From Gordonia sp. SID5947 (GTDB taxonomy: Bacteria; Actinomycetota; Actinomycetes; Mycobacteriales; Mycobacteriaceae): DNA of 64,000 nucleotides. Shown here in pieces: positions 43,562-53,679 of the stretch (positions are counted from its first letter, which is position 1; the number at the start of each line of letters is the position of its first letter). The stretch is from positions 3,038,001-3,102,000 of the forward strand of contig NZ_WWHU01000001.1 in NCBI RefSeq assembly GCF_009862785.1, read 5' to 3'. Both the position numbers and the translations under genes were made by a program. The notes beneath the pieces were generated by a model that made no database searches, had not been told where the DNA came from, and was given only the letters and a program-made list of their open reading frames with translations.

Positions 43562-45010
43562 ATGTCCGACGTCCGCCGAGCGCCATCGCGGGCGTCGCGT
43601 ATCTCCACAACCGTGGCCGGCCGAGGCCAGATGGCCGTGGTCCTGCTGACCTCGCTGCTCACCACCTGTCTGTGCATGCTGTGGAGCTACCAGGCCAAGA
43701 TCGCGTGCGGTGGGCCACCGTTCCTCGCCGAGGGCCGGAGCTCACACTGGCCGGTCGGCGACCCGAATGCGGCCATCCCCTGCTACTCGGACCTGATGTA
43801 CCTCTGGGTCGGCCGCGACATCAACAATCACGTGTTCCCGTATGTCCACGGTGGCATCACCCCGGACGGACATCTGTTCGGCGGCGTGGTGGAGTACCCG
43901 GTGCTCTCGGGGATGTTCATGTGGCTGGGCGCCATCGGCGCCCACACCGACACCGAGTTCTTCCAGCATTCGGTGTGGTTGCTCATCCCGTTCGGCCTCG
44001 CGATCACGGTGATGCTGGCGCTGATGACCCGGTGGTGGGTCCTGCTCTGGGCGGCGACTCCGCCGCTGGTGCTCTACGCCTTCCACAACTGGGAACTGCC
44101 CGTGGTGGCGGCCGCCGTCGGTGCGGTGGCGGTGATGGCGTGGGGTTCGACGATCAGCCCACGCACCGACCGGCGCCGACTGTCCGTACGTACCGCAGCG
44201 GTGCTGGCCGCGATCCTGCTCGGCATCGGCTTCTGCCTGAAGCTCTATCCCGGCTTCTTCGTCCTGCCGCTGGCCATCTACGTCCTCACGTACGGCACGG
44301 GGCCCGGCCCGTTCGGCGAATCCCCGACGCGCAGAACACTCGACTGGATCGGCGCCGTCTGGGTGGCCGCCGCGGCGACCATCACGGTCGTCGCAATCCA
44401 GTTGCCCTTCATGGTGCTGGGATTCGACGGATGGAAGGCAGCTCTTTCCTTCCAGGGCAAACGGAAGTCCGACGTCGACACCAATTCGATCTGGTACTGG
44501 GGACTCCGGCATCTCACCGGCGGCCAGAACGACACCTACAACTCACTCGTGGGGTTGCTCTCCCCGATCCTGATCGTCGCGGCTTTCGCCACGTCTGTCT
44601 ACCTGGGCTGGCGGGTCTACCGGCGCGACGGGCTGTACCCGTGGATCGGGGTCTCGGCGTCGATGCTGGCGGGGTTCATGCTCTTCCACAAGGTGCACTC
44701 GCCGCAGTACACATTGTGGATTCTGCCGTTTTTCGTCCTGCTGAAGATCCGCTGGCCCGTCATCGCGGCCTACCTCGTCGCCGACCTCATCCTGGACCTG
44801 ACGATCTTCCGGCTCTTCGGTATCTACACGTCGGGCTCGCCGATGAAATGGTGGGTGATCACCGGGGTCAACGTGGGCGTCTGGGTGCACGCGGTGGCGC
44901 TCGCCTACCTGATCGTCGCGTTCGCCCGCGCTCCGCTCCGAGAACCGTTGGCCTCCTTCGGCCGTCGCCCGCGTTCGCCGGAACCCGAGAAGGTGCTCGC
45001 CCGATCATGA
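43562..45010 (+). CDS. GT87-type polyprenyl-phosphate mannosyltransferase-like membrane protein
   Basis: 482 residues with about ten membrane helices. An early extracytoplasmic loop has CYSDLMYLWVGRDI and EYPVLSGMFMW, the region carrying the acidic catalytic residues in GT-C mannosyltransferases of the DUF2029 family. These add mannose to arabinomannan or lipid acceptors at the cell envelope, using a polyprenyl donor. It corresponds in place to the DUF2029 gene beside ponA in mycobacteria. The GNAT gene overlaps its end by four bases. Confidence 0.85.
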   Translation: MSDVRRAPSRASRISTTVAGRGQMAVVLLTSLLTTCLCMLWSYQAKIACGGPPFLAEGRSSHWPVGDPNAAIPCYSDLMYLWVGRDINNHVFPYVHGGITPDGHLFGGVVEYPVLSGMFMWLGAIGAHTDTEFFQHSVWLLIPFGLAITVMLALMTRWWVLLWAATPPLVLYAFHNWELPVVAAAVGAVAVMAWGSTISPRTDRRRLSVRTAAVLAAILLGIGFCLKLYPGFFVLPLAIYVLTYGTGPGPFGESPTRRTLDWIGAVWVAAAATITVVAIQLPFMVLGFDGWKAALSFQGKRKSDVDTNSIWYWGLRHLTGGQNDTYNSLVGLLSPILIVAAFATSVYLGWRVYRRDGLYPWIGVSASMLAGFMLFHKVHSPQYTLWILPFFVLLKIRWPVIAAYLVADLILDLTIFRLFGIYTSGSPMKWWVITGVNVGVWVHAVALAYLIVAFARAPLREPLASFGRRPRSPEPEKVLARS

Positions 45011-45594
45011 GCGATTGGCTGGGCACCGGCAGGTTGTCTATCGGCCGGGTGAGCCTGCGGCCGTTCACCTTCGACGATGCCACCGACTTGGCCCGGGTGG
45101 TATGCAACCCGGACTCCTACCGATGGACGACGGTACCGACGGACATCGACGCCGCCCTGTCGTGGATCGAGTCCGCGCTTGCCGACCCGTCACGCCGCGT
45201 GGCCTATGCGGTTGTCGACAACGATGACGGACAACTGATCGGGTCGACCAGCTTCTACGACATCGACGCCGACAACCTCAGCGCCGCAATCGGATACACG
45301 TTCTACGCGGAGGCCGTCCAGGGCACCGTGGTCAATCCGACCGCGAAGTTCCTGTTGATGCGTCACGCATTCGAGGAATGCGGGGCGGTACGGCTGGTCT
45401 GGCACACCCACGAGAGCAATGCCCGATCACGGGCGGCGATCGCCAAACTGGGCGCCACCTTCGAGGGACTCATGCGCAAGCACCGACGATTCGGCGACGG
45501 ATGGCGGACGACGGCACAGTACGCACTCGTCGACGATGACTGGCCCGCCGCCAAACAGACCCTCTGGGAACGGATCTCCGCCGACGATCGATGA
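45007..45594 (+). CDS. GNAT-family N-acetyltransferase
   Basis: 195 residues of the RimJ/RimL type. The core has VSLRPFTFDDATDLARV, GSTSFYDID, and the end segment ESNARSRAAIAKLGATFEG that binds acetyl-CoA. The substrate is unknown, perhaps a protein N-terminus or a small amine. The ATG overlaps the glycosyltransferase stop codon, so they are co-translated. Confidence 0.85.
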   Translation: MSDWLGTGRLSIGRVSLRPFTFDDATDLARVVCNPDSYRWTTVPTDIDAALSWIESALADPSRRVAYAVVDNDDGQLIGSTSFYDIDADNLSAAIGYTFYAEAVQGTVVNPTAKFLLMRHAFEECGAVRLVWHTHESNARSRAAIAKLGATFEGLMRKHRRFGDGWRTTAQYALVDDDWPAAKQTLWERISADDR

Positions 45595-45602
45595 CGTCCG
45601 CG

Positions 45603-46004
45603 TCAGCCGCGAGGCGCCTCGGGTTCGACGGGATCCGGATGATCCGGCGAATCGACGTCTGCGAGATCGGGCGTCGGCGTCATCACGTCGCGCAGACGGC
45701 GGAGAAATGCTTCTTCGTCGAGGCCTTTCCGTCGCATCCACCCGGTGACCTCGGCGTTGCACTTGCTGGCATTGCACGAACGGCAGGCCGGCACGATGTT
45801 GCCAACGGTGTACCGGCCACCCACCGAGAGTGGCTGCACGCAATCTCGTTGCAGCGGGACGCCGGACCGTCCGCAGTAGGCACACCCACCCCAAACCTCT
45901 TTGATCTCGAGCCACTGCGCGGGGCTGAGGTCGTTGTCGGCGGTGCGCATCCGACGCTGCCGCTTGCGACCGGCCCGCGCCCGCCTGGAGTTGCTGCTCA
46001 CCAT
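45603..46004 (-). CDS. HNH endonuclease domain protein
   Basis: 133 residues. The domain has CAYCGRSG, RDCVQPLSVGGRYTVGN and IVPACRSCNASKCNAEV, giving the two CxxC zinc pairs and an HNH-like core in which the first His is replaced by Cys-Val (RDCVQPLS). The N-terminus is strongly basic (NSRRARAGRKRQRRMR). It is convergent with the GNAT gene. The changed catalytic residue means nuclease activity is uncertain. Confidence 0.75.
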   Translation of the reverse strand: MVSSNSRRARAGRKRQRRMRTADNDLSPAQWLEIKEVWGGCAYCGRSGVPLQRDCVQPLSVGGRYTVGNIVPACRSCNASKCNAEVTGWMRRKGLDEEAFLRRLRDVMTPTPDLADVDSPDHPDPVEPEAPRG

Positions 46005-46055
46005 GAACAGATCGTAGGCGGACGAGCGCGACCAGATGGTGCGGCACGACACGGC

Positions 46056-46132
46056 GGTTGCCGTCGACACAATCCCGGTTGCCGTCGGCAGGAATCAGGT
46101 TGCCGTCGGCGGGAATCAGGTTGCTGTCGGCG
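46056..46132 (+). repeat. 21-bp tandem repeat, 3.7 copies
   Basis: Units start at 46056, 46077, 46098 and 46119, with the core GGTTGCCGTCGGC. The array overlaps the last codons of the following glycosyltransferase. The same unit, reversed, occurs twice at 57612-57646. Confidence 0.8.
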
Positions 46133-47780
46133 CGTGGACGGGTTCGGTGGGCGGTTGGGTTGCGCGTGGTCGCGACGGCATCGTGAGCCGGTCGGGCGCG
46201 CCGTCGAGGACTCCGCCGGCCGGGTCGTCGAGCACGCCCGCGGGCCGGGCGCGGAATCCGTCTCCCGCGCGTCGGCGTACGAGGTCGTCCTCCGGATGCC
46301 AGATCTGCCACAGCACCACGGCACACAGCGCGAGCACCATCAGGGCGCGCAGCACGATGGCCGCGGTGAACCACTGTTCGGGTAGCCATCGACGATCCGG
46401 ATCCAGGTACAGCGCCATCCGCGGAATCCACACCAGCGCATCGACGATCATCCAGGCGAACAGCAGTCGCGTGTGCGGGATGGCCAACACCGCAAGCGGA
46501 ACCAGCCACAGCGAGTACTGCGGGCTCCACACCTTGTTGACCAGGAGGAAGCCGGCGACCATCAGGAACGCCATCTGCGCCAGCCTCGGCCGTCGGGGTG
46601 CGCGCAATCCCACCACACCGAGCGCGGCGACGACCAGCACCACCAGGCCCAGTGACAACAGATTGAGCACGTCGACGTTCCAACTGAACCCGGCCGCGTC
46701 GCTGACGATGCGATAGAGGCTGTCCTGTTCGGCTGCACGATCGCTGTTGTAACGGAAGAACTCCCACCAACCCTGTGGATACAGGATCAGAATCGGGAGG
46801 TTCACCGCCACCCAGGTGAGCGCGGCCGCTGCGGCCGCTGCGGCGAACTCCCGTATGCGGCCGGCGCGCAGACAGAGGATCAGCAATACCACCAGGAGCA
46901 ACACCGGATAGAGTTTTGCCGCCGTCCCGAGGCCGATGAAAACACCTGCCAGCCAAGGTTTGCGGCGTGCCCAGAAGAGGATGGCAAGCGCCACCATCGC
47001 CATCGCGATGGCATCGAAATTGGTGAAGATGTGGACGATCACCAGTGGCGACAGCGCCGCCATCCAGGTGGCCCACACCCGGGTCCGGGCGGTGAGTGCG
47101 GTGGCCCAGATGGTCACCAGCCAGAACAGCGCAAGCCCTAACGCGGCGAGATCGAAGAACAGCACCACCTCCAGCGCGCCCGGCACGCCCCACTTCTGAT
47201 GTGCCGAATCCCATTGGTGCGCAATCCAGGCCACCCCGTACATGTACATACCCGTGACGACCGGGTACTCCATGTATCGCTTGACCTGCTGCCCGTCGGC
47301 GCCCTTCTCGAACCAGTAGGTCCGGTACGGCAGCGCCCCGTCATCGAGCTTCTCCGCTCCGAAGAGCCCGATCACATCCGAGTAGCAGAGGTTGGTGTAC
47401 TGCCGCTGGTTGTCCCAGTCCAGGCGCAATTGTGTTCCCGCCGCGGAATTCCCGTCGGCCGGAGCCTGCTGGAGGCAGGCCGCCTTGCCGAACCAGCCCA
47501 ACGCCATGGCGCAGAGGGCGAGCAGAAACAGGACCCGGATCGGCGTCCACAGCCTGCTGCGTCCGATCGCCGCATGTCTGCCGACCGGACCCCCGACCAC
47601 CTCGGCGGCCTCCCGGGCCACCACGTCGGTGCGGCTCGGCAGGACGCGATCGGTGTCGATGCGCAGGTCTGCCGCGAGCGGGGCCGCAGCGTCCCATGAT
47701 TCGGCGGCACCCGGATCATGCTCGACGAGCATCTGATTCGCGTCCGGCGACTGCGGACCTGTCGAGTTCTCCTCCGTCAC
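46116..47780 (-). CDS. GT87-type mannosyltransferase-like membrane protein
   Basis: 554 residues from the GTG at 47780. A 60-residue cytoplasmic head is followed by about ten membrane helices. The first periplasmic loop has CYSDVIGLFGAEKLDDGALPYR and EYPVVTGMYMYGV, much like the enzyme at 43562, so it is a second GT-C protein of this family. The tail is proline-rich. It starts 13 bp after the ponA stop codon on the same strand, so it is likely co-transcribed with it. Confidence 0.85.
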   Translation of the reverse strand: MTEENSTGPQSPDANQMLVEHDPGAAESWDAAAPLAADLRIDTDRVLPSRTDVVAREAAEVVGGPVGRHAAIGRSRLWTPIRVLFLLALCAMALGWFGKAACLQQAPADGNSAAGTQLRLDWDNQRQYTNLCYSDVIGLFGAEKLDDGALPYRTYWFEKGADGQQVKRYMEYPVVTGMYMYGVAWIAHQWDSAHQKWGVPGALEVVLFFDLAALGLALFWLVTIWATALTARTRVWATWMAALSPLVIVHIFTNFDAIAMAMVALAILFWARRKPWLAGVFIGLGTAAKLYPVLLLVVLLILCLRAGRIREFAAAAAAAALTWVAVNLPILILYPQGWWEFFRYNSDRAAEQDSLYRIVSDAAGFSWNVDVLNLLSLGLVVLVVAALGVVGLRAPRRPRLAQMAFLMVAGFLLVNKVWSPQYSLWLVPLAVLAIPHTRLLFAWMIVDALVWIPRMALYLDPDRRWLPEQWFTAAIVLRALMVLALCAVVLWQIWHPEDDLVRRRAGDGFRARPAGVLDDPAGGVLDGAPDRLTMPSRPRATQPPTEPVHAPTAT

Positions 47781-47793
47781 GGCGACCGTCGGC

Positions 47794-50106
47794 TCAGCCG
47801 ACCGGAGGGGGCTCCGGAACGTCGCCGCCGGTATCGCCGCCACCGGTGTCGTCACCGCCGCCGGTGCCACCACCGTCGAAGCCGCCGCCACCCGAGTTGC
47901 CGCCACCGGAGTTGCCGCCACCCGAGTTGCCGTTACCCTGGCCCCCGCCGCCACCTGGTGCCGCGTTGCCCGGCAACGGGATCGTCACGCCCGGGGCGAG
48001 GGTGATGCTGCCGCCACCCCCACCGGGGAATCGTTGCGTGGGGCCTTCGTCGTCGCCCCGCGGTGACCGTGTGCTCGGAGAGTCGTCGTAGGTCACCGGC
48101 GGCGGCTCATAGGGCACGCCCGCCTGGCCACCGACGGCCTCGGGCTCGGGGAACTGTTGGATCGGCTTGCCGTCCAGCGCACCGTTCATCGTGGCCTGCC
48201 AGATGTCGGACGGGAGCATGCTGCCGTAGATCGACGAGCCGCTGTAGTTCTTGAGGGCACTGCCGTTGTCGGTACCGACCCAGACCGCGGTGGACAGCTG
48301 CGGGGTGTACCCCACCATCCATGCGTCCTTGTTCTGGCCGGTGTCGCCGAGCTGGGCGGTACCGGTCTTGGCTGCCGACGGCCGTGAACCCAGGCTCGGG
48401 TCGCTGAGGCCATGCCCGTTCGAGTACGAGGCGATCGGTTCGAGAGCCGAGGTCACGTTGTCGGCGACCTTGGCCGGGAAGACCCGCTCGCCCTGGCTGG
48501 CCTGGTGGTCGTACAAGACCTCGCCGTCGGAGGTCTCCACCTTCTGCACAAAGTAGGGCTCGTGCTTGACGCCAGACGCGGCGAGCGTCGCATACGAGGA
48601 CGCCATGTCGAGTACCCGCGACGGATACTGACCGAGCACGACGCCACCCTCGATGTCGCCGTCCTTGCCCTGAAGGGTCTGCTTGATGTTGCCGAAGCTC
48701 TGCGCGACGCCGGCCTTGTGCGCGGCGGCGGCCACGGCCTTCGCCTGGCCGTCGAGATCCATCATCAGCCGGTAGTACACGGTGTTGAGTGACATCTTCA
48801 TCGCGGTGGCCAGGTTGCACGATCCGCAGCTCTCGCCGTCGGAGTTCTCCACCGTCAGTCCGCCGGGCGATTCGTAGGGAGACGAGCTGTAGACCTTCGA
48901 GAGCGGGATGCCCTGTTCGAGCGCCGCGACCAGCGCGAAGACCTTGAACGACGACCCGGTCTGCAGGCCTGCCTGGGCATAGTCCCACCCGTTGGCGTCG
49001 TTGCCGCCGAAGTAGCCCCGGACCCCGCCGGTGCGCGGATCGACGGACACGACCGAGGTCCGCAGGTCCGAAGGCTCACCCTTGAGCTGGTCGTTCGCCG
49101 CCTCGACCGCGGACTTCTGCGCCTGCGGATCGATCGTGGTGGTGATCTTCAGACCCTCGGTGCGGACCTGCTGCTCGGAGATGTTGAGCCGACCGAGTTC
49201 TGCGAGCACCTGCTGCTTGATGAGCCCGTTCGCGCCGGGAGTGTCATCGCTCTGGGCGCGGGCGTTGGGCACCTTCGGGTACTTCATCGCTGCGCGCTCG
49301 CTCGGGGTGACCGCGCCGATCGCGACCATGCCGTCGAGCACGTAGTTCCAGCGGGCCTCGGCGGCTTCCGGATTGACCTCGGGGTCGTAGTACGACGGGG
49401 AGCGGATGGCCGCGGCGAGCACCGCGGACTCCTCCGGCTTCAGATTCTTGACGTCCTTGCGGAAGTAGGCCTGCGCAGCTGCCGACACACCGTAGGCCCC
49501 GCGACCGAAATAGATCGTGTTGAGGTACGCGGCCATGATGTCGTCCTTGGACCACTCATTCGACATCTTGGTCGCGAGCGCGAGTTCCTTGAACTTGCGC
49601 TCGTAGCTGTGCTCGTCACCGACGAGAGCGTTCTTCACGTACTGCTGGGTGATCGTGGAGCCACCGCCCGCCTCGCCGCCGTTACCGGTCACCTGACCGA
49701 TCGCGGCGCGCGAGAGACCGCGGACGGAGAAGCCCGAGTTGCTGCGGAACTCGCGATCCTCTGCGGCGATGACCGCATCCTGCAGGGACTTGGGGATCTC
49801 GCTGATGTTGACGTCGCTGCGGTTGCCTTCGGGAGGGACCACCCGGGCAAGGGTCTTGCCGTTGGTATAGGTGATCGTCGCGACCTGGTTCTGCTTGATG
49901 TCGCCGGGCGCGGGAACCGACGCACCGAAGTACGTCAGCATGAACGCCAGGATGCCGACCAGGGCGATGGCCGGGACGACCGCGCCGATGATCCCGAAGC
50001 CCCAGGCGAGCCGCTTGTGCCGTCGGCGCACCGGGTCGTCGGCCTGCGCGCGCGGCGTCCGACCGCCGCCGCGTGGGGCGGACGACGTTCCGCGTGTGCT
50101 ACTCAT
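47794..50106 (-). CDS. ponA: bifunctional penicillin-binding protein 1A (PonA)
   Basis: A 770-residue class A PBP. It has a cytoplasmic head, one membrane helix (about 33-58), then a GT51 transglycosylase domain with AEDREFRSNSG and GGSTITQQYVKNAL. The transpeptidase domain has the active Ser in TGSSFK (near 385), SLN and the KTG motif in AAKTGTAQ (near 577). The end is a Gly/Asn/Pro-rich tail. It polymerises and crosslinks peptidoglycan. The length and tail match mycobacterial PonA1. Confidence 0.95.
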   Translation of the reverse strand: MSSTRGTSSAPRGGGRTPRAQADDPVRRRHKRLAWGFGIIGAVVPAIALVGILAFMLTYFGASVPAPGDIKQNQVATITYTNGKTLARVVPPEGNRSDVNISEIPKSLQDAVIAAEDREFRSNSGFSVRGLSRAAIGQVTGNGGEAGGGSTITQQYVKNALVGDEHSYERKFKELALATKMSNEWSKDDIMAAYLNTIYFGRGAYGVSAAAQAYFRKDVKNLKPEESAVLAAAIRSPSYYDPEVNPEAAEARWNYVLDGMVAIGAVTPSERAAMKYPKVPNARAQSDDTPGANGLIKQQVLAELGRLNISEQQVRTEGLKITTTIDPQAQKSAVEAANDQLKGEPSDLRTSVVSVDPRTGGVRGYFGGNDANGWDYAQAGLQTGSSFKVFALVAALEQGIPLSKVYSSSPYESPGGLTVENSDGESCGSCNLATAMKMSLNTVYYRLMMDLDGQAKAVAAAAHKAGVAQSFGNIKQTLQGKDGDIEGGVVLGQYPSRVLDMASSYATLAASGVKHEPYFVQKVETSDGEVLYDHQASQGERVFPAKVADNVTSALEPIASYSNGHGLSDPSLGSRPSAAKTGTAQLGDTGQNKDAWMVGYTPQLSTAVWVGTDNGSALKNYSGSSIYGSMLPSDIWQATMNGALDGKPIQQFPEPEAVGGQAGVPYEPPPVTYDDSPSTRSPRGDDEGPTQRFPGGGGGSITLAPGVTIPLPGNAAPGGGGGQGNGNSGGGNSGGGNSGGGGFDGGGTGGGDDTGGGDTGGDVPEPPPVG

Positions 50107-50266
50107 CGACCCACCTTCCTCTCGTCGCGACCGATCAATTCAGCGCTTCTCACAGACCTTCTCCGTCGTTCTTCGTTATCCCACTGTGACCCACGCAGAC
50201 GTGTCCAAGCAAAAATCGGACGTCCGGGGTCGATGGGTGATCCGCGGCGGGGCGGGCACCCGGCAG

Positions 50267-50656
50267 TTACTTCGCCACCCGTCGCGTACGCGTGGAACGT
50301 GGCGGCAAACCCGTAACGTACGACTGCACGAGATGGTTCCAACTGCACGTGCGACATACCTCCACGACGTGCACCGAGAACTCTTCGGCGGTGGCGGCCA
50401 GGCCGGCGATCTCGTCATTGGTGCGGGCCGAACCCGACACCTGCCCGAGCTTCTCGCCGAACACCCATGAAACCAGGGTGACCTGCTCTTTCCGGCAGAT
50501 CGGGCACAGCAGATCGGATGCCCGTCCATGGAATTTGGCCGCACGCAGCAGATACGGACTCGCGTCGCAGACGTCGGCCATGGCGGTCCGTCCGGAATGG
50601 ACGTCGGACAGCCGTGACCTCCTCTGCAGGGCGTAGTCGACGATCTGGCGTTGCAC
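50267..50656 (-). CDS. DUF5318 family protein
   Basis: 129 residues. It has two zinc-like Cys pairs, LLCPICRKE and EVCRTCSWNHLV, and the conserved SEVCDASPYLLRAA-type segment (ADVCDASPYLLRAAKFHG). It is the neighbour of ponA in mycobacteria too. The function is unknown. Confidence 0.85.
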   Translation of the reverse strand: MQRQIVDYALQRRSRLSDVHSGRTAMADVCDASPYLLRAAKFHGRASDLLCPICRKEQVTLVSWVFGEKLGQVSGSARTNDEIAGLAATAEEFSVHVVEVCRTCSWNHLVQSYVTGLPPRSTRTRRVAK

Positions 50657-50828
50657 GTGTTCAAGGGTACGTGGTCGATACGGCAGCTGTCGGTGTGACG
50701 GTCATCCCGCCGGAGCGTGTCGAACTGATCGCCCACACGGTGCACCCGCTGTAGACGCGAGTTATATCGCTGCGATACATTGACAATCACATCAGAGCGA
50801 CGTGTCGAACGGGAAGGAGTGAGCGCCG

Positions 50829-51527
50829 ATGTTGGAGCTCGCGATTCTCGGCTTACTACTCGAATCCCCGATGCACGGCTATGAGCTGCGAAAACGATTG
50901 ACCGGGCTGCTCGGTGCGTTTCGCGCGTTCTCCTACGGGTCGCTCTATCCGACGCTGCGCCGCATGCAGGCCGACGGCATCATCGACGAGGCAACGGCGC
51001 CGGCCGGCGTGAAGGTGCGCCGCGGACGGCGCGTCTATCAGCTCACCGATGTCGGACGGGAACGCTTCAGTGAACTGGTCGCCGACACGGGGCCGCAGAA
51101 CTACACCGACGACGGGTTCGGGGTGCACCTCGCGTTCTTCAGCCGGACACCGGCGGTCGCGAGAATGCGAATCCTGGAAGGCCGTCGACGCCAGGTCGAG
51201 GAGCGCCGCGAAGGTCTCCGCGAGATCGTCGGTAGGTCCAATCGCGCCGTCGACCGCTACACCCGTCAACTCCACCAACTCAGTCTCGAGTCCAGTGAGC
51301 GCGAGGTGCGGTGGCTGAACGAGCTGATCGCGGCCGAGGCATCCGAGAACGAGACCGACGCCGACACCCGGCGGGATCCCCTGACGGACACCGTCGACAG
51401 TGACTTCCATGTTGCGGACTCAGAGCAGAGCCGTGACGTGGGGCAAGAAGAAACCGAACACCAGAAAACACCGGTGGCGCAGCGATCTGCGACGCCCCGA
51501 TTAGAAGGAGAACCCGACCATGGGTGA
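50829..51527 (+). CDS. PadR-family transcriptional regulator
   Basis: 232 residues. The winged helix domain has [15 protein letters not shown] and [19 protein letters not shown] helical C-terminal domain (about 110-180) forms the dimer interface, followed by an acidic tail. Its end overlaps the start of ino1 by eight bases, and the pair is adjacent in mycobacteria as well, so it probably regulates ino1 or responds with it. Confidence 0.92.
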   Translation: MLELAILGLLLESPMHGYELRKRLTGLLGAFRAFSYGSLYPTLRRMQADGIIDEATAPAGVKVRRGRRVYQLTDVGRERFSELVADTGPQNYTDDGFGVHLAFFSRTPAVARMRILEGRRRQVEERREGLREIVGRSNRAVDRYTRQLHQLSLESSEREVRWLNELIAAEASENETDADTRRDPLTDTVDSDFHVADSEQSRDVGQEETEHQKTPVAQRSATPRLEGEPDHG

Positions 51528-52611
51528 GCCAAATAAGGTGCGCGTGGCCATTGTGGGCGTAGGAAACTGCGCTTCATCCTTGGTCCAGGGCGTGCAGTAC
51601 TACAAGGATGCCGACGAGAACGCGACGGTGCCCGGCCTGATGCACGTGAAGCTCGGGCCGTACCACGTCCGCGACGTCGAGTTCGTCGCCGCGTTCGACG
51701 TCGATGCCAAGAAGGTCGGCTTCGACCTCTCCGACGCCATCTTCGCGAGCGAGAACAACACCATCAAGATCGCCGACGTGGCGCCGACCGGTGTGACCGT
51801 CCAGCGCGGCCACACCCTCGACGGGCTCGGCAAGTACTACCGCGAGACCATCACCGAGGCCGACGGCGACGGCGCCGACGTGGTGCAGGCGCTCAAGGAC
51901 GCCGAGGTCGACGTCCTCGTGTCCTACCTGCCGGTCGGCTCCGACCAGGCCGACAAGTTCTACGCCCAGTGCGCCATCGACGCCAAGGTCGCGTTCGTCA
52001 ACGCGCTGCCGGTGTTCATCGCCTCGGACCCCGAGTGGGCACAGAAGTTCACCGACGCGGGCGTGCCGATCGTCGGCGACGACATCAAGAGCCAGGTCGG
52101 CGCCACCATCACCCACCGCGTGATGGCCAAGCTGTTCGAGGACCGCGGCGTCGCGCTCGACCGCACCTACCAGCTCAATGTCGGCGGCAACATGGACTTC
52201 AAGAACATGCTCGAGCGTGAGCGCCTGGAGTCCAAGAAGGTCTCCAAGACCCAGGCCGTCACGTCCAACCTGACCGGCTCGCTCGCGGGCAAGGTCGAGG
52301 ACAAGAACGTCCACATCGGCCCGTCCGACCACGTCGAGTGGCTCGACGACCGCAAGTGGGCCTACGTGCGCCTCGAAGGCCGCGCCTTCGGCGACGTGCC
52401 GCTCAACCTGGAGTACAAGCTCGAGGTCTGGGACTCCCCCAACTCGGCCGGCATCATCATCGACGCCGTGCGCGCGGCGAAGATCGCCAAGGACCGCGGC
52501 ATCGGCGGCCCGATCCTCCCGGCCTCGGCCTACCTCATGAAGAGCCCGCCGGAGCAGCTCGCCGACGACATCGCGCGTCAGCAGCTCGAGGCGTTCATCG
52601 CCGGCGCGTGA
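51520..52611 (+). CDS. ino1: inositol-3-phosphate synthase
   Basis: 363 residues. It converts glucose 6-phosphate to inositol 3-phosphate with NAD, the first step to phosphatidylinositol, mannosides and mycothiol. The NAD-binding start is [37 protein letters not shown] and [19 protein letters not shown] are typical of the actinobacterial enzyme. The ATG at 51520 has AGAAGGAG upstream. A strong terminator follows. Confidence 0.97.
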   Translation: MGEPNKVRVAIVGVGNCASSLVQGVQYYKDADENATVPGLMHVKLGPYHVRDVEFVAAFDVDAKKVGFDLSDAIFASENNTIKIADVAPTGVTVQRGHTLDGLGKYYRETITEADGDGADVVQALKDAEVDVLVSYLPVGSDQADKFYAQCAIDAKVAFVNALPVFIASDPEWAQKFTDAGVPIVGDDIKSQVGATITHRVMAKLFEDRGVALDRTYQLNVGGNMDFKNMLERERLESKKVSKTQAVTSNLTGSLAGKVEDKNVHIGPSDHVEWLDDRKWAYVRLEGRAFGDVPLNLEYKLEVWDSPNSAGIIIDAVRAAKIAKDRGIGGPILPASAYLMKSPPEQLADDIARQQLEAFIAGA

Positions 52612-52643
52612 GCATCTGACTCGCTGCACAACTGAACACCGAG

Positions 52644-52704
52644 ATCGTCCCCGTGAGCGGGGCCCGCGGGATTCCCGGGCCGTCCGCCCACGGGGACGAT
52701 TTTT
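52644..52704 (+). terminator. intrinsic terminator after ino1
   Basis: A 12-bp stem (ATCGTCCCCGTG and its complement at 52689-52700) with an inner GC-rich hairpin, followed by a short T run. Confidence 0.8.
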
Positions 52705-52732
52705 CGTCCGCCGTCGGCGTTAGCCTGGAAAC

Positions 52733-53671
52733 ATGCGGGTACAACGCTGGGTGGCGACCGGGTTCGGTGGTCTCGACGACTTCGCCTTCATCGACGATGA
52801 GCTCACACCGCCTGGACCCGGCGAGGTGACCATCGGCGTGCGGGCGGCAGGGGTCAACCCCGCTGATCTCAAGCACGCGCAACGCGGTACCGACCCGTCG
52901 CAGCTACCACTCGCCATCGGTTACGAAGTGTCCGGTCAGATCCTCGCGATCGGCCCCGACACCGAGATCGCGTCCGGTGACGGCGCGGTGGGGGACGCGG
53001 TGTTGGCCTTTCGGGTCCAGGGTGGCTACGCCACCGCGCTCACGGTGCCGGCGTCGAAGGTGTTCGCCAAGCCGGCATCTCTCGACGAGCCGTCTGCCGC
53101 CAATCTGCTGCTGGCCGGCTGCACGGCCGCCGACATGCTCCGCGCGGCGCGCGTCGAGCGCGATGAGACCATCATCCTGCATGCCGCATCCGGCGCGGTC
53201 GGCGTCGCCGTGTTGCAACTCGCCAGGCTGCGCGGCATCACGGTGATCGGCACCGCGCGCGCGGACAGCTTCGAGAGGGTCCGCGAATTCGGTGGTGTCC
53301 CTGTCGAATACGGCCCCGGGCTGGCCGACCGTGTCCGCGCCGCCGGGTCCCGCGAGATCGCTGCGGCGCTTGATGCCGCCGGCACCGACGAGGCCATCGA
53401 CACCTCCCTCGACCTGGTGACGGATCGCTCCCGCATCGTGACGATCGTGTCGCATCAGCGTGCTGCCGACGATGGTTTCGTCGCACTGGGCGGGGGTCAG
53501 CCCGAAAGCCTCGAGTTCCGCGACGCCGTGCGCTCGAGCCTCATACGACTCGCCTCCGCGGGCGACCTCGTCGTCCCGGTGGCGCGCACCTTCCCGCTCG
53601 CCGATGCGCGTGCCGCTCTCGAGTTCGTCAGCGGTGGCCACCCGGGCGGAAAGGTCGCTCTGATTCCCTGA
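52733..53671 (+). CDS. NADPH:quinone reductase-like (zinc-free MDR) oxidoreductase
   Basis: 312 residues of the medium-chain dehydrogenase superfamily. The GroES-like half has GVNPADLKHAQRG, and the cofactor half has LHAASGAVGVAVLQLAR, the NADPH-binding Rossmann turn. Zinc ligands are absent, as in quinone oxidoreductases. The substrate is unknown. Confidence 0.85.
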   Translation: MRVQRWVATGFGGLDDFAFIDDELTPPGPGEVTIGVRAAGVNPADLKHAQRGTDPSQLPLAIGYEVSGQILAIGPDTEIASGDGAVGDAVLAFRVQGGYATALTVPASKVFAKPASLDEPSAANLLLAGCTAADMLRAARVERDETIILHAASGAVGVAVLQLARLRGITVIGTARADSFERVREFGGVPVEYGPGLADRVRAAGSREIAAALDAAGTDEAIDTSLDLVTDRSRIVTIVSHQRAADDGFVALGGGQPESLEFRDAVRSSLIRLASAGDLVVPVARTFPLADARAALEFVSGGHPGGKVALIP

Positions 53672-53679
53672 TCGGCAGG

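Noticed and set aside
43672..45594. A 640-codon plus-strand frame over the glycosyltransferase and GNAT genes
   Set aside because: Only its last part, the GNAT gene, is real. The first 440 codons are an out-of-frame reading of the membrane protein gene.
46056..46132. Tandem 21-bp repeats as a CRISPR array
   Set aside because: Units are contiguous with no spacers and no cas genes are nearby.
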